A stretch of DNA of 46,678 nucleotides from Halomonas sp. (lineage in GTDB: Bacteria > Pseudomonadota > Gammaproteobacteria > Pseudomonadales > Halomonadaceae), in contig NZ_JACUUD010000011.1 in NCBI RefSeq assembly GCF_014859505.1, forward strand, positions 1 to 46,678, written 5' to 3'. This document shows, piece after piece, positions 39,470 through 46,678 of this stretch. Both the position numbers and the translations under genes were made by a program. Under the pieces are notes generated by a model. The model saw nothing but the letters and a program-made list of their open reading frames with translations, made no database searches and was not told the DNA's origin. The first letter of the stretch is position 1. The number at the start of each line of letters is the position of its first letter.

Positions 39470-40836
39470 GTGACGTTCAGAGCGAAGTGAAGACCTTTCT
39501 CGATCGCCTGGCCGAACGGAACGCCGAGCGCCGCGAGACACAAGGCCCCGAGCCGACCTGGATCGCTGCCCGGCGCCAGGCCGGCGCGGCGCGCTTCGAG
39601 GCGCTGGGCTTTCCGACCCGCCGCGACGAGGCCTGGAAGTACACCGACGTGCGTGCCATCGCCCGGGGCGACTTCGCCCTGGCCACCAGCGCCGAGTTTT
39701 CGCCGGCGTCTGCCGCGGCACTGACCCTGCCCATCGAGGCCCATCGGCTGACCTTCGTCGACGGAGTGTTCTCGGCGCCTCTCTCCCAGCTCGAGGAGCT
39801 GCCGGCGGGTGTGGCGCTGCTGCCGCTCTCCCGGGCGCTGGAGGAGAACCACGAGACGGTGGGGGGTCCCCTGGGCCGTCTCACCGGGGTGGAGTTCTCA
39901 CCCTTCTCGGCGCTCAACACCGCCTTCATGGAAGAGGGCGCCGTGCTGCGCCTGGCGCCGGGCACCGTGGTGGAGAAGCCGATCGTGTTGCAGTTCCTCT
40001 CCCGCGCCGGTGAGCGGCCGGTGATGAGCCACCCACGCATCCTGATCCAGGCGGCCGGGCGCAGCCAGGTCACCGTGATCGAGCACCACATCGGCGATGA
40101 GTCGGCGGCCAACTTCACCAACCTGGTGGAGGAGATCATGCTCGACCGCGGAGCGATCCTCACCCACTACAAGCTGCAGGAAGCACCGCTGGCCGACCTG
40201 CACGTGGCCAGCATCCACGTGGAGCAGGGCCGCGACAGCACCTATACCTCGTTCAACCTGAACCTCGGCGGTGGCCTGGTTCGCACCGACCTGATCAGCG
40301 AGCTCAACGGCCAGGGTGCCACCGCCAACTTCTATGGGCTGTTCTACGGCCAGGGCCGCCAGCACGTGGACAGCCACACCCTGGCCAACCACAACGCGCC
40401 GCACACCTACTCCAACGAGAACTACAAGGGCATCCTCGATGACCGCGCCCATGGCGTGTTCAATGGCAAGGTGGTGGTCAAGCGAGACAGCCAGAAGATC
40501 GAGGGCTACCAGAGCAACGCCAACCTGCTCCTCTCCGATCGCGCCGAGATCGATGCCAAGCCGGAGCTCGAGATCTACGCCGACGACGTCAAGTGCTCCC
40601 ACGGCACCACCACCGGCCAGCTCGACGAGGAGGCGATCTTCGCCCTGCGCACCCGCGGCATCGATCGCCAGACCGCCCGTGGCCTGCTGACCCTGGCCTT
40701 CGCCGGGGAGGTGCTCGAGGAGGTCGACCTGGACGCCGTGGCCGAGCGAGTCGAGCTGGCGGTGGCCGGCAAGCTGCCCGAGCGTTTCAACCTGGCGGGG
40801 CTGGTGGAAACCGCCGTGGCCCTGGGTGATGAGTGA
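39466..40836 (+). CDS. sufD: Fe-S cluster assembly protein SufD
   Basis: Partner of SufB in the scaffold, required for iron acquisition. The 456 residues have the SufD N-terminal helical part with TRRDEAWKYTDVRAIARG, then the beta-helix with GGLVRTDLISELNGQGA, YGLFYGQGRQHVDSHTLANHNAPHTYS, KGILDDRAHGVFNGKVVV and DVKCSHGTTTGQLDEEAIF, which carries the conserved Cys-His near the interface with SufB. The ATG overlaps the sufC stop by four bases, so the two are translationally coupled. Confidence 0.95.
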
Positions 40837-40862
40837 GCGCGCCCCTTGAGGAGGAACATGCC

Positions 40863-42119
40863 ATGAACGAACTGGCTACCCGCGACGTCGACGCGCCCAC
40901 CCTGGACGTGGCGGCAATCCGTGAGGAGTTTCCGATCCTCGCCCGCCAGGTGCACGGCCGGCCGCTGGTCTATCTCGACAACGCGGCCACCAGCCAGACC
41001 CCTCGCCGGGTGATCGCGGCGTTCGACGACTACTACGGTCGCTACAACGCCAACATTCATCGCGGGCTGCACACCCTGGCCGATGAGGCCACCGCTGCCT
41101 TCGAGGGGTCCCGGGAGACGGTGCGCGGTTTCCTGAATGCTGCGGATAGCCGCGAGATCATCTTCACTCGCGGCACCACCGAGGCGATCAACCTGGTGGC
41201 CAACGCCTGGGGCCGCGCCAACCTGAAGGCCGGCGACGAGGTGCTGATCTCGCGCCTGGAGCACCACTCCAATATCGTGCCCTGGCAGCTGCTGGCCAGC
41301 GAACTGGGGTTCGTGATCAAGGTGATCCCGGTGGACGAGCGCGGCGTGCTGGACATGGCGGCATACCGCGAGCTCTTCAGCGAGCGCACCCGGCTGGTGG
41401 CGGTGAACCACATCTCCAACGCCTTCGGCACTGTCAACCCGGTCAAGGAGATGGCTGCCATCGCCCACGCGCAGGGTGCCCTGATCCTGGTCGACGGCGC
41501 CCAGGCCACGCCCCACCAGCCGGTGGACGTGCGCGATATCGACGCCGACTTCTATGCGTTCTCCGGCCACAAGGTCTACGGGCCGACAGGGGTCGGCGTG
41601 CTCTACGGCAGGGCGGTGTTGCTCCAGGCGATGCCTCCCTGGCAGGGCGGTGGCGAGATGATCAGGACGGTCTCCTTCGAGGATGGCTCCACCTTCGCCG
41701 AGATTCCCCACAAGTTCGAGGCCGGCACCCCGGCCATCGCCGAGGTGATCGCCCTGGGCGAGGCGCTCAGGTGGGTGTCCGGCGTGGGCCTCGACGCCAT
41801 CGGCGCCTGGGAGCATCGCCTGCTGGTGCACGCCACCGCAGCGGTGTCGCGCATCGACGGCCTGCGCATCCTCGGCACTGCTCCCGGCAAGGCGGGGGTG
41901 CTGTCGTTCGTGGTGGACGGGGCCCACGCCCAGGATATCGGCCTGCTGATCGATCAACTCGGCGTGGCGATCCGTACCGGCCACCACTGCGCCCAGCCGT
42001 TGCTGGCCCAGTTCGGGGTGGATGCCACCTGCCGGGCGTCGTTTGCTGCCTACAACACCCTGGACGAGATCGATGTCTTTGCCGAGGCGCTCACCCGCGT
42101 CATCGGCATGGTGCGATAA
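40863..42119 (+). CDS. sufS: Cysteine desulfurase SufS
   Basis: PLP enzyme taking sulfur from cysteine to give alanine and an enzyme persulfide. The 418 residues fit the group II desulfurases. YLDNAATSQTP near the N-terminus, LEHHSNIVPWQLLA, VDGAQATPHQPVDV, the PLP lysine in FYAFSGHKVYGPTGVGVLYG, and the persulfide Cys in IRTGHHCAQPLL. The ATG at 40863 follows GAGGAGG at eight bases; a GTG at 40833 that overlaps the sufD stop is less likely. No sufE or sufU, its usual sulfur-transfer partner, is encoded in the operon. Confidence 0.95.
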   Translation: MNELATRDVDAPTLDVAAIREEFPILARQVHGRPLVYLDNAATSQTPRRVIAAFDDYYGRYNANIHRGLHTLADEATAAFEGSRETVRGFLNAADSREIIFTRGTTEAINLVANAWGRANLKAGDEVLISRLEHHSNIVPWQLLASELGFVIKVIPVDERGVLDMAAYRELFSERTRLVAVNHISNAFGTVNPVKEMAAIAHAQGALILVDGAQATPHQPVDVRDIDADFYAFSGHKVYGPTGVGVLYGRAVLLQAMPPWQGGGEMIRTVSFEDGSTFAEIPHKFEAGTPAIAEVIALGEALRWVSGVGLDAIGAWEHRLLVHATAAVSRIDGLRILGTAPGKAGVLSFVVDGAHAQDIGLLIDQLGVAIRTGHHCAQPLLAQFGVDATCRASFAAYNTLDEIDVFAEALTRVIGMVR

Positions 42120-42127
42120 GGACCCCC

Positions 42128-42700
42128 ATGAGCGATATCGAGCAGATAGCCACCCTCGAGAAGGGACAGACCCTGCCACTCCAGCGGGACGTGGAGGCAA
42201 TCTCCATCCCCTTCGGCAAGACCGTGACCCTGGCCGAGGACAGCATCGTCAGCGTGATGCAGGCCAAGGGCAGCTCGGTCAGCGTGGGCTTCGAGGGGCG
42301 GCTCTACCTGATCGAGGGGGCCAACCTCGACGCCCTGGGGCTCGAGGCTCTGCCGCGGCCGACCCTCGCCGAGGACGCCTCCGAGGAGGAGATCGAGCAG
42401 TTCGTCTGGGACCAGCTGCGTACCTGCTTCGACCCGGAGATTCCGGTCAACATCGTCGACCTGGGGCTGGTCTACGGCTGCCGCATCGAGCGGCTGATCA
42501 CCGGCGAGCGCATCGTCACCATTCGCATGACGCTCACCGCACCGGGTTGCGGCATGGGTGACGTCATCGCCGCCGACGCCCGCAACAAGATCCTCGGCGC
42601 TCCGCAGATCAGCAAGGTGCATACCGAGATCGTCTTCGACCCGCCCTGGAGCCGCGAGATGCTGAGCGACGAGGCCAGGCTCGAGCTCGGCATGTTCTAG
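42128..42700 (+). CDS. sufT: SUF-associated Fe-S cluster assembly protein SufT
   Basis: A 190-residue protein with an N-terminal extension (1-85) and a DUF59/MIP18-like domain. DPEIPVNIVDLGLVYG (about 101-116) and LTAPGCGMGDVIAADA (about 137-152), with its conserved Cys, define the domain. SufT proteins act in Fe-S cluster maturation or transfer and often sit at the end of suf operons, as here. ATG at 42128 with AAGGA six bases upstream, eight bases after the sufS stop. The sanA-like gene follows only 14 bases later and may be in the same transcript. Confidence 0.9.
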   Translation: MSDIEQIATLEKGQTLPLQRDVEAISIPFGKTVTLAEDSIVSVMQAKGSSVSVGFEGRLYLIEGANLDALGLEALPRPTLAEDASEEEIEQFVWDQLRTCFDPEIPVNIVDLGLVYGCRIERLITGERIVTIRMTLTAPGCGMGDVIAADARNKILGAPQISKVHTEIVFDPPWSREMLSDEARLELGMF

Positions 42701-42714
42701 TCTGGGGAGCTGTC

Positions 42715-43452
42715 ATGAAGCAGGCGGTGGGGAAGGCCTTTCGAGGCCTGCTGATGACCCTTGGGGCCTCCGCGCTGCTGGCGGCCCTGCTGTTCGTGAT
42801 AGCCAATCTATGGGTGCTGGGGCAGACCCATTCGCGCATCGAGCATACGCTTCCGCTGTGCGGCGGCAATCGGGTGGGCATCGTCTTCGGCACCTCCCAC
42901 TGGACCCGCAGCGGCGTGCGAAACCCCTATTTCGATGCGCGAATGAGCGCCTCGGCGCGGCTGCTGCGCCTGGGGCGCGTCGACCATCTGCTGCTCTCCG
43001 GCGACAACCGCACCCGCTTCTACAATGAACCCGTCACCATGTGGCGCGACCTGCGTGGCCGTCAGGTCCCCGATTCGGACATGACCCTCGATTATGCCGG
43101 CTTCAGTACCTTTGATACCCTGGCCCGGGCCCGGGAGGTGTTCGGCGTGGACCAAGCGCTCTTGATCACCCAGGCCTGGCATCTGCCGCGGGCGCTGTTC
43201 ATCGCCGATGCCCTGGGGCTGGAAGTCGCCGGCTGCGCGGTGCCGTCGCCCTCGCGAACCTTGAGCGGAGAGTGGCGCCTTCAGGCACGGGAGTGGGTGG
43301 CGCGGGTGGCGACCCTGGGGGATCTCTATCTTTGGGGGCGCGAGCCCTACTTCCTGGGTCCACTGGAACCGCTGGAGATTGCGCCGCGCTCCTGGGAGGC
43401 CTGGCTATTTCCTGCTGCAGGCGACCCGGCAGCGGGCGATAGAGAGGGGTAA
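42715..43452 (+). CDS. sanA: SanA-like DUF218 envelope protein
   Basis: A 245-residue inner-membrane-anchored protein of the SanA/YdcF group, connected in enterobacteria with envelope integrity and vancomycin exclusion at high temperature. One N-terminal membrane segment (about 10-34) is followed by the DUF218 domain: GIVFGTSHWTRSGVRNPYFDARM, HLLLSGDNRTRFYNEP, LDYAGFSTFDTLARAREVF and LITQAWHLPRALF. These are the strand-loop motifs typical of SanA. GGGGAG lies six bases before the ATG. Placed 14 bases after sufT, it may be transcribed with the suf genes. Confidence 0.88.
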   Translation: MKQAVGKAFRGLLMTLGASALLAALLFVIANLWVLGQTHSRIEHTLPLCGGNRVGIVFGTSHWTRSGVRNPYFDARMSASARLLRLGRVDHLLLSGDNRTRFYNEPVTMWRDLRGRQVPDSDMTLDYAGFSTFDTLARAREVFGVDQALLITQAWHLPRALFIADALGLEVAGCAVPSPSRTLSGEWRLQAREWVARVATLGDLYLWGREPYFLGPLEPLEIAPRSWEAWLFPAAGDPAAGDREG

Positions 43453-43485
43453 ACAGCGAAGCTTCGGCAGGGAGGAGCGAGTGAA

Positions 43486-43932
43486 TCAGCTGCGCTGGCG
43501 CTGCTTCTGCAGGGTGTAGAGCTCGCGGATCAGCGCGCGGCAGCCCTTCAGGCACTCCTCGATCACCGGCTCGATTTCGTCGGGCAGGGGATGGGTGTAC
43601 AGGGTCGAGAGGGCCTGCATCAGCACCCGCTCCTGCTCGAGGAGCTCGCCGATCACCACCTGACTCTCGTTGCCGACGAAGCTCTTCAGTCGGCTCCATA
43701 GCCACATGTAGTCGTCGCGCTCCACATCGGCGTCGCGGGGCAGCATGCTGAGGTGCTTGCGCGACAGCTCCTGCAACTCGCGCATCGACCGGCTCCTGAC
43801 CTCATAGTGGGGCTTCAGGGCGTCACGCAGGGTGGGACGCAGACGCTCCAGGTTGTCCTGGAAATAGTCGATGCTGTCGGCAAGCGCCTCGAGGGCGCTG
43901 TCCATCGCCACCTGGCGATTATCGAGAAACAT
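43486..43932 (-). CDS. Hypothetical helical protein
   Basis: I do not recognise this 148-residue protein. It is predicted to be almost wholly alpha-helical, soluble and charged, with four long amphipathic helices (about 5-35, 40-60, 70-105, 112-145), which suggests a helical bundle; there is no signal peptide. It has two Cys close together (EECLKGC). The ribosome binding site AGGAGGTGA is complementary to the 16S tail over nine bases and lies in a hairpin (43938-43955). It converges on sanA and is 113 bases downstream of rimK. Confidence 0.6.
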   Translation of the reverse strand: MFLDNRQVAMDSALEALADSIDYFQDNLERLRPTLRDALKPHYEVRSRSMRELQELSRKHLSMLPRDADVERDDYMWLWSRLKSFVGNESQVVIGELLEQERVLMQALSTLYTHPLPDEIEPVIEECLKGCRALIRELYTLQKQRQRS

Positions 43933-43937
43933 GAGCG

Positions 43938-43955
43938 GTCACCTCCTCCGGTGAC
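43938..43955 (-). promoter_or_regulatory. Hairpin holding the ribosome binding site of the 43486-43932 gene
   Basis: GTCACC-N6-GGTGAC is a perfect 6-bp stem; in the minus-strand mRNA its loop is GGAGGA and its 3' arm GGUGAC, so the near-perfect nine-base Shine-Dalgarno sequence AGGAGGUGA is half in the loop and half in the stem. The ATG follows five bases later. Confidence 0.4.
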
Positions 43956-44045
43956 GCAGATTGTGGCCGGGAAAACACTGTTTTACTACCCCCGGAGAGG
44001 AATAAAGCTTCCCACTATTGGGCCTGGCTGGCGCCGACCTGGCAA

Positions 44046-44954
44046 TTACCCCTTGGGCTTAGGCGGCGCCTTGCGGCTCGGTGCGGCATTCTTCTCGATA
44101 TGCTCGATGATCAGCCCGGCGATGTCCTTGCCGGTGGCGGCCTCGATGCCCTGCAGACCGGGAGAGGAGTTGACCTCCATGATCACCGGCCCGTGGTTGG
44201 AGCGCAGCAGGTCGACGCCGGCCACGCGCAGGCCCATGGCCTTGGCGGCTCGGATCGCTGTGGAGCGCTCCTCGGGGGTGATGCGGATCACGCTGGCGGT
44301 GCCACCGCGGTGCAGGTTGGAGCGGAACTCGCCCTCGGCGGCCTGGCGCTTCATGGACGCCACGACCTTGTCGCCGATCACGAAGCAGCGGATATCGGCC
44401 CCCTTCGCCTCCTTGATGTACTCCTGCACCATGATGTTGGCCTTCATCCCCATGAAGGCCTGGATCACGCTCTCGGCGGCCTGGTTGGTCTCGGCCAGGA
44501 CCACGCCGATGCCCTGTGTGCCCTCCAGCAGCTTGATGACCAGCGGAGCTCCCTTGACCATGGTGATCAGGTCGGGGATGTCGTCGGGCGAGTGGGCGAA
44601 GCCGGTGATCGGCAGGCCCAGCCCCTTGCGCGACAGCAGCTGCAGCGAACGCAGCTTGTCTCGGGAACGCGTGATGGACACGTTGTCGTTGATCACATAG
44701 GTGCCCATCATCTCGAACTGGCGCAGAACCGCGCAGCCGTAGAAGGTCACCGAGGCGCCGATGCGTGGGATCACCGCATCGAAGGGCTCGAGCTCCTCGC
44801 CCTTGAGATGGATCGAGGGGTGATGGGAGGTGATGCTCATGTAGCAGCGCAGGGTGTCGACCACCCGAGCACTGTGGCCCCGCTGTTCGGCGGCTTCCAC
44901 CAGGCGGCGGGTGGAGTAGAGATTGCGATTGCGTGACAGCAGCGCGATATGCAT
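44046..44954 (-). CDS. rimK: Ribosomal protein S6 glutamate ligase RimK
   Basis: ATP-grasp ligase that adds glutamate residues to the C-terminus of ribosomal protein S6. The 302 residues match E. coli RimK (300). N-terminal [18 protein letters not shown], then the ATP-grasp core with [38 protein letters not shown] (phosphate-binding loop), [19 protein letters not shown], and the metal-site [16 protein letters not shown]. The tail is Lys/Pro-rich. The ATG at 44954 has GGAG eight bases upstream and follows rimB by 40 bases. Confidence 0.95.
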   Translation of the reverse strand: MHIALLSRNRNLYSTRRLVEAAEQRGHSARVVDTLRCYMSITSHHPSIHLKGEELEPFDAVIPRIGASVTFYGCAVLRQFEMMGTYVINDNVSITRSRDKLRSLQLLSRKGLGLPITGFAHSPDDIPDLITMVKGAPLVIKLLEGTQGIGVVLAETNQAAESVIQAFMGMKANIMVQEYIKEAKGADIRCFVIGDKVVASMKRQAAEGEFRSNLHRGGTASVIRITPEERSTAIRAAKAMGLRVAGVDLLRSNHGPVIMEVNSSPGLQGIEAATGKDIAGLIIEHIEKNAAPSRKAPPKPKG

Positions 44955-44994
44955 CGAAGGGCTCCAGTGGCCGGGGGTCGGGGTGGCGTTCGCT

Positions 44995-45438
44995 TCAGGG
45001 TTCGCCGTGCAGGAAGGCGGCGCCGGGCGCCACCAGCAGGCGGCGCAGGGCACGGCGGCCCAGCAGCATGGGGTGACGCATGTTGCGACGGTCCGTCAGG
45101 CTCAACTCCACGGGGAACTCCAGGTCGCCAAGGCACAGGGTGGTGCGGATCACGTAGCGCCACTCCTCCTGGCCGTTGGAACTGCGCACCTTGCGGCGAT
45201 CATGCAGGTGCATGCGAAACACATGGGGAGGGGTGTCCGGGCCGCCGCTGCGGGTGGTGAAGCTGACCCAGAGGTGGCCTTCCTCCTCATAGGACTCGAT
45301 ATCCTCGGCGTGCAGCGCAGAGGTGCGCGCGCCGGTATCCGCCTTGGCGCACAGAGTCAGGTGCATCTCCGGCAGTTCCACCATCTCACGGCGGCCAATC
45401 ACCGCCTTGGGGGTGTAGGGCAGTTCTTTTATGCTCAT
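44995..45438 (-). CDS. rimB: Retropepsin-like peptidase RimB (ATP-dependent zinc protease family)
   Basis: A 147-residue protein of the family long called putative ATP-dependent zinc protease, which in Pseudomonas is encoded with rimK and works on RimK or modified S6. The sequence [19 protein letters not shown] (about 30-48) contains DTGA, the retropepsin-type active site, and [15 protein letters not shown] (about 121-135) matches the second family block (LGR). I see no zinc or ATP motif. ATG with GGAAGGA about five bases upstream. Immediately upstream of rimK on the same strand. Confidence 0.88.
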   Translation of the reverse strand: MSIKELPYTPKAVIGRREMVELPEMHLTLCAKADTGARTSALHAEDIESYEEEGHLWVSFTTRSGGPDTPPHVFRMHLHDRRKVRSSNGQEEWRYVIRTTLCLGDLEFPVELSLTDRRNMRHPMLLGRRALRRLLVAPGAAFLHGEP

Positions 45439-45457
45439 GGGAATCCTTCCAGGCCTG

Positions 45458-46483
45458 TCAGCGGGTCAGGGAGGCCAGGCGCCGGCCGATGGGGCTCTCC
45501 GGGGCGGCCTCGCGCAGGGTCATCAGCACCGGCAGCCGCAGCCGCGGCACCAGCGCGAGGTCGCGGGCCACGCTCATGAAGTCGGCGCACTCGCAGCCGG
45601 CGAGCCGCGCCAGGAAGCTCGGCAGCCGTTCGGCGTCCTCCAGATGATGCCAGCCGCGCCCGGCCATGGCCGCCAGCAGATCGGGGCCGCAGGCGTCGGC
45701 ATCGGCCAGCAGTTCGTCGTACCAGGCTCCGGCCAGCTGGCCCTCGGCACCGGCGACGGCGCGGACGCAGGCGGAGAACGCCTCGATGTCGCCGGATCGT
45801 GCCGCCGCTTCGCCCCGATCGCGGAGCGCCCGGGCAAGGTCGGCACCGATGGCCACATGCTCCAGACAGTAGCACAGCGAGGTGAGCACTTCGCCAGGCA
45901 GAGCCGGCAGCCGATTGGCCAGGTGGACCTGGTCATCGGCATCCATGCGCACGACGAAATCGGCCAACCCCTGCAGGCCCAGGGCCTGCCAGTCGATCTC
46001 CTGCTGACCGCTCAGGTAGGCCTCCGCCGGCTCCAGGTGCTGGCTGGCCGTCATGCCCAGATCCCGGCTGGCCCGGGCGTGCAGCAGGGCCTGGAAGGGC
46101 AGCGAGGGAGTAAAGGCCAGGGGGTTGTCCTTCATCAGGTTGTCCTCGGCATCGCCTTCCTCCCGCCCGACGCTGGCCACGCTGCGACCCAGGGTCTCCA
46201 GCAGGCGCTGCAGGAAGGCGTCGCGGGGCGCCGGTACCAGCAGGCCCTGCTCGTCGAGCGGCAGGGCCAGGAACCAGATCAGCGGGTCGTGCATGTCGCC
46301 CAGGCGGAACACCAGGCCCAGGCGTGCCTGGCCCTGCCAGGGAGCCGGCCAGGCCCGCTCGCCGGCCTCGAAGGCCGCCAGGGTCGCCATCTCGCAGGGT
46401 TCGACGCGCCGGCCCAGGTGATAGAGGCGAACCACGGCGCCGCTGTGCACGAAGAAGTCATGTAAGGTGTTGATGGGCTGCAT
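45458..46483 (-). CDS. DUF3549 family protein
   Basis: A 341-residue soluble protein of unknown function, found in gammaproteobacteria. The N-terminal MQPINTLHDFFVHSGAVVRLYHLGRRVEPC (seen as INTLHDFFVHSGA and YDLGRR-type YHLGRRV) is characteristic of DUF3549; WFLALPLDEQGLL and a Leu/Ala-rich helical C-terminal half follow. The ATG at 46483 gives the family N-terminus; the frame is open 52 codons further but that part spans the predicted promoter. It precedes rimB by 19 bases, so DUF3549-rimB-rimK form one transcription unit. Confidence 0.85.
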   Translation of the reverse strand: MQPINTLHDFFVHSGAVVRLYHLGRRVEPCEMATLAAFEAGERAWPAPWQGQARLGLVFRLGDMHDPLIWFLALPLDEQGLLVPAPRDAFLQRLLETLGRSVASVGREEGDAEDNLMKDNPLAFTPSLPFQALLHARASRDLGMTASQHLEPAEAYLSGQQEIDWQALGLQGLADFVVRMDADDQVHLANRLPALPGEVLTSLCYCLEHVAIGADLARALRDRGEAAARSGDIEAFSACVRAVAGAEGQLAGAWYDELLADADACGPDLLAAMAGRGWHHLEDAERLPSFLARLAGCECADFMSVARDLALVPRLRLPVLMTLREAAPESPIGRRLASLTR

Positions 46484-46508
46484 GCTCTCTCCCGTCTTCG
46501 AACCGTGC

Positions 46509-46537
46509 ACTCTACCTTGGCGCTGCGCCGCTGTCAG
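46509..46537 (-). promoter_or_regulatory. Sigma-70 promoter of the DUF3549-rimB-rimK unit
   Basis: Minus-strand CTGACA (46532-46537, five of six) and TAGAGT (46509-46514, four of six) are 17 bases apart, about 26 bases before the DUF3549 start codon. Confidence 0.55.
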
Positions 46538-46631
46538 CAGCTTCTGAGTGATCGACGCCTGTGTTTGGTCAATTCTTGAACGATGGAGCCAGAGGCCCAT
46601 GGGGCGTGGGTTCGAGCGTCCTTTCCAGAGT

Positions 46632-46640
46632 TTATCCACA
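46632..46640 (+). promoter_or_regulatory. DnaA-box sequence
   Basis: TTATCCACA is an exact match to the consensus DnaA box, in the 195-base non-coding tail of the window. Only one exact copy is visible here, so it may be a chance match or a DnaA site in the promoter of a gene beyond the window. Confidence 0.35.
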
Positions 46641-46678
46641 GCCCCGTTCAGGGAAACTGTGAACGATGCACAATGCCG

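Noticed and set aside
40575-42200. A 541-codon antisense frame across sufD and sufS
   Set aside because: Antisense shadow of two well-supported genes.

Overview
The window is a stretch of chromosome from a high-GC gammaproteobacterium. The best fit is Halomonas or a close relative in the Halomonadaceae. This is judged from gene content and protein resemblance only: TatD, RlmM, EpmC, FadBA and RimK of gammaproteobacterial type, DUF3080, DUF3549 and DUF5924 proteins, and a SUF operon led by its own Rrf2 regulator. Coding density is high, no stretch over 300 bases lacks a gene, and there is no transposase, integrase, phage gene, CRISPR array or recognisable tRNA. It reads as core chromosome, not an island.

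Layout. Bases 1-42 are the 3' end of a 5S rRNA, so an rRNA operon ends here, followed by a strong terminator. gdhA follows on the minus strand, with an AT-rich control region. From 1.9 to 7.4 kb come a DUF2721 membrane protein, rlmM, a small monooxygenase-like protein, tusA, an unknown protein, a DUF3080 lipoprotein and a MATE exporter. From 7.5 to 14.3 kb: epmC, a fused E1 2-oxoacid dehydrogenase, a degenerate exonuclease-like protein, tatD, uup and a universal stress protein. From 14.4 to 20.2 kb: a small membrane protein, a MarR regulator with inverted repeats upstream, a DUF5924/DUF2914 protein and the fadBA beta-oxidation operon with a PsrA-like operator.

From 20.3 to 28.5 kb: a flavodoxin-like reductase, a PEBP protein, panE, a paired AMP-phosphorylase-like and PRPP-synthetase-like module, an M42 peptidase, a polyamine-acetyltransferase-like GNAT, a VIT1-family transporter and Hsp20. 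From 28.6 to 36.5 kb: an HDAC/acetylpolyamine amidohydrolase homologue, a ribbon-helix-helix protein, a Tat-exported two-subunit GMC dehydrogenase, glyoxalase I, a FrnE-like DsbA protein with a Cu/Zn permease, an NDUFA9-like protein and a YjdM/PhnA protein. From 36.6 to 42.7 kb is the SUF iron-sulfur operon (regulator, sufB, C, D, S, T). The end holds sanA, a small helical protein, and a minus-strand group DUF3549-rimB-rimK for ribosomal protein S6 modification.

The most interesting points are the phosphorylase/PRPP-synthetase pair, which suggests a bacterial nucleotide-phosphoribosyl exchange route; the GMC dehydrogenase with a three-Cys cluster motif but no cytochrome subunit; an IscR-type operator on the -10 element of the suf promoter; and a 39-codon cysteine-containing small ORF with a perfect ribosome binding site coupled to yjdM. 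None of the function calls rests on a database search; they come from motifs, length and gene order.
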